Shown piece by piece: positions 55,716 to 64,000 of a stretch of DNA of 64,000 nt. The notes under the pieces were generated by a model, which saw nothing but the letters and a program-made list of their open reading frames with translations, made no database searches and was not told the DNA's origin. The translations under genes and the position numbers were made by a program. Numbering within the stretch: the stretch's first letter is position 1; each line of letters begins with the position of its first letter. Origin of the DNA: Panaeolus papilionaceus (taxonomy: Eukaryota; Basidiomycota; Agaricomycetes; Agaricales); the NCBI GenBank assembly GCA_015501605.1, contig JADNRZ010000017.1, positions 186,001 to 250,000 on the forward strand. The letters run 5' to 3'.

Positions 55716-56857
55716 CTAAGGCTCACTCATCATCACATCCTTCGTCGCCGTCTCCTCCTGCACACCCCTCATCCACTCAACCACCTCCTCCGCCCACTCC
55801 TCGCCTTCTCCCGTACACAGTGCCCAATTATGACTAATATGATTATGTCCCCTCGCCACCACCTTCCTCGGCGGCTCCCCCAGCCTCTCTTTCACCTCCC
55901 TCGCAAACGCCACCCCCGCATCCAACAACCACTGCGGCTCCCACTCCGCCTCCACCATCAACATCCGCGGCATCCCCTTCATCCTCTCCTGTGCAATATG
56001 CCGATACAGATGCACGGGGTCGTTCGCCTTGGCTGTTTCTAGGTGCCCCCAGAAGGTCTTGTACACCTCGACATCGACCGTGTTTTCATCGATGGACGAT
56101 AAGTCATACGGAGGCGATTGGAGAATGATGCCCTTTACGCGTTTCCTGATCTCGTCGACTTGGGAGACCGTCATCGGATGCGCGAACATCGTGATGATAT
56201 GCAGAGCACCCGCACTGTGACCCATCATATATATCTGATCATAATCCGGCTCTGGGGAGCCATCCATGCTGAGATGTTGCGGATTGGCCAAAGCCCATTT
56301 GACAGCCTCGCGGAGATCGACAGAGGGGCCGGGGAAGTTGACCCAGGGCACGAGGCGGTAGTCGGGGATGATGACGATGTGCCCGCGCCGCGCGAAGAAT
56401 GCGGCGACGTTGGCGTAGACGAGCCCGAATGTGGCTGGAGAGATGCGACGTTCGCCAGAGTTGAAGCCGCCGCCGTAGATGAAGAAGAGGATGGGGGCTT
56501 TGCCGGTGGGGGAGGGCGTGGAGGGGGGGTAGTAGACGTCGCACTAGAGATTACGATGATGTTGTAGGGATGGAGGATTGGGTGAGGAGGGTGAGGGAGG
56601 GAGATAGGGGCTGTACGTACCATGCTTCGTGGTATCGGGCTGAATTTGAAGCTCTGGAATGGGATTTCCTTGATGAACTCCTTTTTCTTTTTCAAAAGAG
56701 GCGCAAAAGCTGCCACAGCTGTGTATTCGTACAGGATTCGCGTTTAGATGGGTGTTGTTCCCTGGAGAGCTTTTGATGGAGGAGGATGAAGGATGGACTC
56801 ACTGGGATCGATGATACGATGAATAGCACGTTCAGAGCATCCTGCGATGATATCCAT
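55716..56857 (-). CDS. Alpha/beta hydrolase (BD-FAE/prenylcysteine esterase-like)
   Basis: Exons 56857-56803, 56718-56621 and 56543-55716 give 326 aa; introns are 84 and 77 nt. The start MDIIAGCSERAIHRIIDP joins in frame to TVAAFAPLLKKKKEFIKEIP and then to CDVYYPP. The oxyanion motif is YGGGFNSGER (Gly75-77), the nucleophile is Ser161 in GHSAG, and the His is in RGHNHISHNW (about 284-289), as in the alpha/beta-hydrolase fold-3 group. No signal peptide is evident. Likely an intracellular carboxylesterase of unknown substrate. It converges with the cyclodeaminase gene, 150 bp away. Confidence 0.85.
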
Positions 56858-58898
56858 GATTGGTTTCTTTTGTTCAAGTGAGATGATGAAGGTTGTCGCA
56901 GGATTGAAGGAGAAAGAGATTGAGAAAAAGTCAAGTACAGGTGCAGTGAAGCAACACAGTCAAGCATTGACCGTTTTTATATTCTTATTTTTTCAACCTC
57001 AAAGGGTCATACCTGCGTTGATAAGTAGTCCGGACTGGCCGCTCCGATCAATGATTATTTCATTGTAGGTAGCGCGGTGTTGGACCGTCGGTTTAGGAAA
57101 CCTCCTTTGCTATTCATTAATTGCCAGGGAGAATGGACGAAGTGGCGTTTGGGTTTGAGTTTAGATGCGGCTGGTGAAAGTTGAGAGTTAGGGTGAGATA
57201 TAAGATGAGATTGTGTGATGAATGGTTGATGCGATGGGCGGGTAGATTTCGATTTAGATTCATTATGGACGTCGGAGCGGGTGTGCGCTGGCATCTTATC
57301 TTTGGTTACGATAGATAAGAGAACATGGGTGATTTTTGTTCGTTTTAAGATGATTAACATGAGTTGATAGTGTTAAGGTGTTCTATATAGACTTCAGATG
57401 GAGATTTATATAAAGGACAGAAGCAGGCGTCGTTCGTAGAGTGCCTGCCAGCGAGGAGGTGTAGTCTCGTTATAGCACCGGCCGGGACTTGGACCGCTTT
57501 AGACCGATGCTATAAATGTGGGAACAACCTTCCCAAGTAGGACACAGAGCACAAGGTGACGACCGTTTATTATTATTCGCTCCACTCACTCGAAAAAAGA
57601 GTGTTGAAACAGTCTGTATGTTCTGAAGACGGATAAAGAGTAGAACGTCATTCGTATGATGACTACATATGAGAAAGGTCTGTGGTTGCAGCATCACTGG
57701 TGACATCACCGGCTGTGACCGGATAGGGGGCTAAATAGGTGAGGTGTGGTTGCCTCAAAGGCCCGAGGTGAAAGTGGGGTCACTATTTAGCTGCTGTAGC
57801 ACCGCAAGACTTGAGCACGATATAAATTTACGGCAGTCCCCAAGCCATCCTCCATGAATGCGGCTCTTTCCCCACAAGTGTTATGATCCGTGTCGGTTGA
57901 ACTGAATATCCCGCCAGTGTGCAATCGTCGCAACAGTTGCGTATTGACTTATTCTTCAGCGCCTAACGTATTTTTTATTTGTGTCGAATAACTTCCAGCT
58001 GTGAAAAGTTTATAAGAATGGCCGCCGCCAATGATAACCAGATAAACCACGAACCGGGGTAAAAAGTATTGATTGCGTCTCTTACCTGTTGGTTACATAA
58101 CATTCGGGGAAGAAGTGGTGTGGGATTGCCGTGAATGGCTCAAATACACCGCATACCGCGGACAAAGAATGCAAACACGCAAACGCCATGTGTCCACCGC
58201 AGAGGCTGAGAATCCTATTATCGCGCAAGAAAGACGTGTAGATAAACGGATAAGTCAGTGCATCGCATAATGATGACTCGCCTCGTGTAGCCTATTAAAA
58301 CGTATATCGAGTTCATTTGGTGCTCGAATGAGTGCATTGCGAAGAAGCGATAAGCGCTTGTGTATTGGCTATACTTGGCAATTTATGCTTCGAAGAGGAA
58401 GGGAGAGTAATCGAGGGTCTATGGTGCCTATCATTCATTGATGGATAAATCTTATTTTAATTCGGTTCGGTTGGTATGCAGTACTTAAACAAATGGCTAC
58501 CGTGGGGAAGCGATGAGGTGGCAGATGTTCAATTGGGGCGTTGAATAGTGTCACGTTGAGGTGAATGAAAGAAAGGGCAAGTTGGCAATTCGAATGCCTT
58601 CTTGTCAGGTGTTGAAATAGATTCTATTGATGATGATAGAATGAAGCTATCGATAAGTCAATGATCATGTGTATGTTGTATCGAAAGAGACGATTTGAGT
58701 CAAAGTGCTTGCCACGGAGGACAAACAAGAAACAACAATGGTGACTGGACCCTTATCGTGTCAGACTCCGCAACGACCACTGGCTTCCGTAATTCCGGGG
58801 CTTGTATTTAAACCACTGCTACTCCTCGCACAGCTTTCCTCTTCTCCCTTAACCACCTCTATCCCTTACAGGACCCTTCATATCAGATCTTGTTCACC
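56858..58898. other. Long intergenic region
   Basis: About 2 kb with no conserved frame. The right end is the fungalysin promoter. Confidence 0.5.
58805..58812 (+). promoter_or_regulatory. TATA-like box of the fungalysin gene
   Basis: TATTTAAA lies 87 bp before the ATG, followed by a CT-rich leader and a CACCATG start context. Confidence 0.5.
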
Positions 58899-61629
58899 AT
58901 GCGCTGCTTTCTAACAGCGTCTCTCGTTGTCGCCACTTTGGCTGGTCATGTCTATGGTCATCGTCACGCTGCACCCTCTGCTCATGATGAAGGCAGAATA
59001 GCTGCTCGTAGAAAGACTATGGGTTTCGGTCCAGTTCTCCCTCACGCCGTCTTTTATTCAAGTCCTTATCAAATCAAGACCAATGCATTCACACCAGCAG
59101 ACCCATCTATGGACCCAAGAGAGGTCGCGCGTCTCTTTGTTGAGGACGTTCTGCTAGAGCAGGTTACTCAGGGCTCGTCATATAAGATCCGGGATGACTC
59201 GTACACCGACAAGAACACGGGTGTTACCCATGTCTACGTTCGACAGCTCGTCAATGGTCTCGAGGTTACGGATGGTGATATGAACATTAACGTCAAGGAC
59301 GGTATGGTTCTGTCCTACGGTAACTCGGTAAGCCTAATTAGCCGTTTATAGCGCTGGCAGCAATCTAATTTTATTCTTCTAGTTCTTCAATGGTGCCATC
59401 CCAGCGCCCTTCACCTCCCCCAACCTTTCCCTCATCAAGGATACTCGTCTCGATGCTTGCCAGAAACTTGCAGACCACGAGTCGTCTTTCCGACCCCAGA
59501 CCTTCGCCTTCGATACCGAGCAAGTCCCTATGGGTCAAGCATCCCCCGCCGCTGACAACTCACACGAGCTCAACCACATTCTCAAGAGCAACTGTGACAT
59601 CATGGAACTCCCTGCTCAGTTTGGCACAGACGACCTTGCCGACTTCCGCCCCGCCCTTCTTCAATTTATGGCCTCTGCTACCCCCAATCCCAAGGTTGCC
59701 AGCGATATCATGAACAACTTTGACCATCACAAAGAGTCGATGGTTATCACCCCCGTTCATCATTTTGCTCCCCAGGGTGACGAACATGTTTTGGAATTCA
59801 CAGCGGACAAGGTCGTGGATACAGTTAACCCCGTCAAGGCCAGATTGGCGTACGCTCAGGTCCCAAGCAAGGATGATAACTCTGTTCATCTTCAACTCGT
59901 CTGGAAGGTTCGTCGAGCTTTGTTATTGTCCAATAATTGATTGTTAACATTTTTCTCCTTTTTATAGTTCGAGGTTGAGATGGAGGATAACTGGTATGAA
60001 ACTGCTGTTTCTGCCACTGCTCCTCATAACATCGTCTCCGTCGTCGACTGGGCATCCGATGCGCCTCTGCCTGTTCCCAAGTATCCTGAGAACCCCACTG
60101 TTGGTACCTACAACGTCTTCACATGGGGTGTCAACGATCCAGAGTCTGGCGAGCGTTCGACCCAGAAGGAGAACTTTGATTCTCTTGCTTCGCCTGTTGG
60201 CTGGCACACTCTCCCTTACTCGGCTGATCCTAGTCTTAAGGGCGTCAGGATGAAGACCAAGGACTTCTATAGGCAGACGACGACGACTTGGGGTAACAAC
60301 GTCTTTGCGCAGGAGAACTGGGAGGGCCGTAATGGCTTTGTTGATAACTACCGCCCTGATGCCGGTAGCGACAAGGCGTTCGACTACACCTACGATCCTC
60401 AGGAGACTGAGAAGCCCGATGCGATGGATGAGGCTCAGAAGTATATCAATGCGACTGTTACCCAGTTGTTCTATACCTGTAACGAGATTCACGATTTCTA
60501 CTACCGGTGAGCTCTTGTTTATTTCTATCCCTAAAGTTCGTCACTGACGTGTCATCGCTTGTAGATATGGATTTGATGAGGTGTCTGGCAACTTCCAGCA
60601 ATACAACTTTGGTCGTGGTGGCAAGGGCGACGACGCTGTCATCGCCAACGCTCAAGACGGTTCAGGATTCAACAATGCCAACTTCATGACCCCTCCCGAT
60701 GGCCAGAACGGGCGCATGAGGATGTACCTGTGGAACACGGCCCTGCCGTACAGAGATGGCGATCTCGAGGCGGGTATTGTGATCCATGAGTACAGTCACG
60801 GATTGAGCACGAGGTTGACGGGTGGACCTGCGAATTCGGGATGTCTGGGCTGGGGAGAGAGCGGTGGAATGGGAGAGGGCTGGGGTGATTTCCTTGCTAC
60901 TACGATTAGGAGCAACAAGAATTACTCAGATTATGCGATGGGCTCGTGGGCCGCAAATCAGGCGAAGGGTATTAGGAATTATCCTTATTCTTTGGTGGGT
61001 TGCCCCTCTTTTTTGGGGTGATGGGGAATGTATGCTGACCTCGATATTTGTGACTACAGGACGAGAAGATCAACCCTTCTACGTACAAGACCCTGGATAA
61101 GCCTGGTTATTGGGGTGTCCACGCTATTGGTGAAGTCTGGGCTGAGATCCTTTGGGTCGTCTCCCAGAAGCTCATCGAGAAGCACGGCTACTCTGATGAA
61201 TTGTTCCCTCCCCTCCCCACCGATGACGGAACTGTCCCCCTTGGCGATTTCTACCGCGAGCCTGCGGCTGGCAAGGCTCCTCTAGTTCCTAAGCATGGTA
61301 ACACTCTCATGGTGCAGTGCGTATCATTTCTCTCTTCTCCCTTCTTGGAATACCTGACTGACTTTACCCGATTTGTCTTCCTCGCTTATAGACTCGTCCT
61401 CAACGGCATGAAACTCCAAGCGTGCCGTCCTTCGTTCTTCGAGGCTCGTGATGCGATTATTCAAGCTGATCAGATCCTCACGGGTGGCGAGAACTTCTGC
61501 CTCCTATGGGACGGATTTGCGTCGAGGGGCCTTGGACAGGATGCGGTTGTTAAGGATAAGACTCCATGGGGAGGAGGAGTGAGGACGAATGGATTTGCTG
61601 TGCCGGTTGCATGCAGGAAGGACTATTAA
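58899..61629 (+). CDS. Fungalysin, secreted M36 zinc metalloprotease
   Basis: Six exons (58899-59327, 59383-59907, 59968-60506, 60565-60994, 61060-61316, 61392-61629) give 805 aa. Signal peptide [21 protein letters not shown] fungalysin/thermolysin-type propeptide follows ([19 protein letters not shown]), then the catalytic domain with HEYSH at about 572-576 (two zinc His and catalytic Glu573) and the third ligand Glu602 in MGEGWGDF, 26 residues on, the spacing of the family. C-terminal [19 protein letters not shown] and [10 protein letters not shown] are also typical. Length and order look complete and active. It digests extracellular proteins; in basidiomycetes it is usually induced for nitrogen acquisition or defence. 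Confidence 0.95.
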
Positions 61630-62312
61630 GTAGACTTGTGGTCCTGAGGCACACCTAGATGGAATCCTGGAATCCCTCATCTATGACGTGACACCGTCTA
61701 TTCCCCCATACCCTAAACATCTCGTCTATCACATTCTCATTGCCTATTTACTTACTACACGCATATCCCCCATTTCGTTGCCCTATCTCTTTTTGAGTTC
61801 GATATTTATTCACGGTCGCCCGTTGTATTTTTACATACATACATACATACATACAGATATACATCGGTCCTTGGTTTAGGTAGTTTTTACGCTTTTGCTC
61901 TGCTTTACGACTTCTTCGTTGTGTGATATATAGTTGATTTGAATGCATTTGTGAAGTTTTGAGTGATGGGGGAAACATGAGACGAATGAGTGGAGGAAGA
62001 GGCGGAAAAGATGTGGAAGAGGAAGGTTAATAAGGGAGCAGTAGTTGATGGTTGTTGAACATGACCACTAACCACCATGATGTTGGCCATGATTTTAGTT
62101 ATGAACGACAACGTCTGCTCTCCTTGAATTTATCAGTCTACGATCTATCTGATGAACTGTGCCCATTGCCTTCAGCATAGCCCTGCACTCTCAGGATGTG
62201 ATCACAACTCACGTAATCTCGGTCATTACAGGCACGCACAGCTTGGATACCAACATATCGCTCTCTCACTGGGACCCACCTGTCGATTCCCCTCCTTTCT
62301 CTCTCTGAAGTC
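61630..62312. other. Intergenic
   Basis: Contains a short ACAT microsatellite (about 61833-61854). No gene seen. Confidence 0.5.
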
Positions 62313-64000
62313 ATGGCTAATAGGTCGATGAAGCGGCAGTATAAGGTGCGAATGGGATCTGATAACACAACGTGTTGCTTACTACTTACTTACTTAAACA
62401 TACATGGTATGTAGGATGCAAGGGATTATGTGAAATTACGATGGACAGCATCCAAGCGCAAAACTAAACGCAAATTAACATCTGCAAAAACCAAAACTAA
62501 AAAGGTCAAAGTCGACATCCAAGATAAATGGACCACACTCGTCGTTCAGCCCCGTTCAGCCCTCAAACTCACATCCCCCGTCCCGCATCTCCACATGTGC
62601 AACGACGCACCGTCGGATGAGCAGGAGCAGCTCGTGCACACGGCCCTGGAGAACGCAGAGCATGAGAGGAGAAAGTACAAAGCGGAGATGGAGCGCAGGG
62701 CAGTATGGGAGCTACTCAAAAGCAAGACCCAACCCCGCCTGCCTGAGCTCACCCATATCGATAAATACGTGGACGAACTCAAGGGCGTAGTGTCGCCACT
62801 CCGGAGATTGCCCACTGAGCTCCTCCAAGAGATCTTTCTGGCCGGGTCCAACGAGATGCGGACGTACTTCCCGACGTCATACAGGCCCTCGGGGGCGACG
62901 GATTGGCCGTGGACGCTGGCGCAGGTGTGTAGGAGGTGGCGAGACGTGTGTTTGACGACGCCCGATTTGTGGAATTATCTGCCCGTGCTGCAGATGAAAT
63001 CGCGGCAGCTGCCAGGGGAGAAGAGGAGGGAGCGGGATCGGTATGCGTTGATGCTGGAGAGGTCGGGCGATGCGCCGCTGCATGTGTCGATATCGGGGTT
63101 TGGCGTCGATTTGGTGACCCATCCGATTATTGAGATGCTGGTGGCGGTATCTGAGAGGTGGGAGACGGCGATTTTGGATATGACGCTTATGACGTTCCCG
63201 ACGCTGAATCCGGTCAAGGGGAAACTGGCGAGACTGAAGAGTCTGAGGTTGTGGTTGTGGTATAGCTTTATACCACCGACATTGCCGATTAAATGGGACA
63301 TGTTCTCTGATGCCCCCGTATTGGAGAATGTGGACCTTTATTCGACTTCGTTCAGCGAGGAACTGGTCCTGCCGTATCATCAGCTGAAATACCTCTTCGT
63401 GGACTCGAGCTCGTTGACGTTCCTGGATCTACCGTGTGCGGTGCGGTCGTTCATCACGAATACGACCCCGCTGCAGAGTCTGTCGCTGAACATGTCGTTT
63501 GATGCCCCGTTTTCGTCCCCCATCACGTTTCCGGATTTGAAGCGCCTCAAATTGACGTTTTATGGCACCCGCGCACCGACGACGCTGGATTCGCTTACGC
63601 TGCCTGCACTGGAAGAGCTCATCGTGGCATGCGAGAGCGACGTCATACTCTCCATCATACTCTCCCTCATCCGTCGCTCCTCGACAGCGTCGGGTACCGC
63701 CCTGTTCCCGCTGAAAAAGCTGCACCTGCAAATGGACAATGCGAGCTCGGATATTCTGATACCCATGGTTGATTTACTCCCGAATTTGACTACCCTTGAG
63801 GTGCCGTTGACGATGGATAGTGTGGAATTTGTGCAGAGGCTGGGAGCGGAGGATATCGAGGGTGTTATTGCACCTGATTTGGAGTATTGTAATTTTCGGG
63901 TCAAGTCGTTTTGTTTTCCGTCGCTTTATGAGGCGCTGGATAGGTTGGCGAAGAGGAGGTGCTGTGGGTTTGAGGATGTGGGTGGAGATGGGGGGGAGGG
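62313..64000 (+). CDS. F-box-like protein C, 5' part, runs off the window
   Basis: Exon 1 62313-62345 (MANRSMKRQYK, tentative), intron 62346-62414, then a frame open from 62415 to the window end with no stop. It shows DARDYVKLRWTASKRKTKRK, matching DTAQRVKLEWKASKRTAKRK of F-box gene A, then SPVPHLHMCNDAPSDEQEQ, the F-box SPLRRLPTELLQEIFLAGS ... LAQVCRRWRDVCLTTPDLWN, and LRR-like repeats (LENVDLYSTS, LKRLKLTFY, LEELIVACE, LTTLEVPLT). It belongs to the same subfamily as the genes at 30463 and 33888 but is far more GC-rich. About 530 residues are visible; by comparison 100-200 are missing. Confidence 0.8.

Overview
The window is eukaryotic and fungal, most likely an Agaricomycete (Basidiomycota). 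Coding genes carry many short GT-AG introns of about 50-80 nt. The gene content is typical of mushroom-forming fungi: F-box/LRR-like expansions, KDZ and Tnp2 transposases, tandem CE5 cutinases and an M36 fungalysin. No prokaryotic signal (operons, Shine-Dalgarno sites, CRISPR) and no complete tRNA or rRNA was seen.

Layout. (1) 1-5.5 kb: a broken gene on the minus strand (1768-3868) with two in-frame TGA stops, plus CT-rich low complexity. (2) 5.5-15.1 kb: a three-level transposon nest. The host is a Tnp2 (CACTA-type) transposase gene (5527-14707), otherwise intact over six exon blocks, with a candidate terminus at 15120. It is split by a non-autonomous element (7769-13613) whose inverted repeats are 1,694 nt each and which begins and ends in a hairpin. 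The right arm of that element is itself split by a 1,338-bp CACTA-like element (10652-11989) flanked by GGA/GGA, whose ends resemble the putative end of the host Tnp2 element. (3) 15.8-16.5 kb: a decayed copy of the giant-TIR element. (4) 17.0-26.3 kb: a KDZ (Zisupton-like) DNA transposon with a CxC5/CxC6-type cysteine-cluster transposase (22678-24847, one apparent frameshift), a degenerate accessory gene, dense GTCGATCGAC subterminal repeats, a long inverted TTTTA array and a GC/CpG-rich minisatellite block. (5) 26.7-29.5 kb: a 902-aa protein I cannot name, with a repeated motif upstream and a strong hairpin just after its stop. (6) 30.4-64 kb: ordinary gene-dense sequence. It holds two tandem paralogous F-box genes (the second shortened by a nonsense codon), a two-TM membrane protein, a questin oxidase-like enzyme, two more F-box-like genes, a 97-aa orphan, a roadblock/LC7 dynein light chain, two tandem cutinases, an AIG1-like P-loop GTPase, an ornithine cyclodeaminase/mu-crystallin family protein, an alpha/beta hydrolase, a fungalysin, and the 5' part of a fifth F-box gene running off the right edge.

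How it fits together. The left 26 kb is a transposon graveyard with at least one recent nesting event, since the giant TIR arms look almost identical. The right half encodes secreted degradative enzymes (cutinases, fungalysin) fitting a saprotrophic or plant-associated lifestyle, F-box proteins probably acting as SCF ubiquitin-ligase adaptors, and housekeeping or secondary-metabolism enzymes. Exon boundaries were derived by hand from splice consensus and reading-frame continuity. For the Tnp2, 902-aa, F-box A/B, membrane protein, questin oxidase, roadblock, cutinase, GTPase, cyclodeaminase, hydrolase and fungalysin models the exon lengths sum to a multiple of three.
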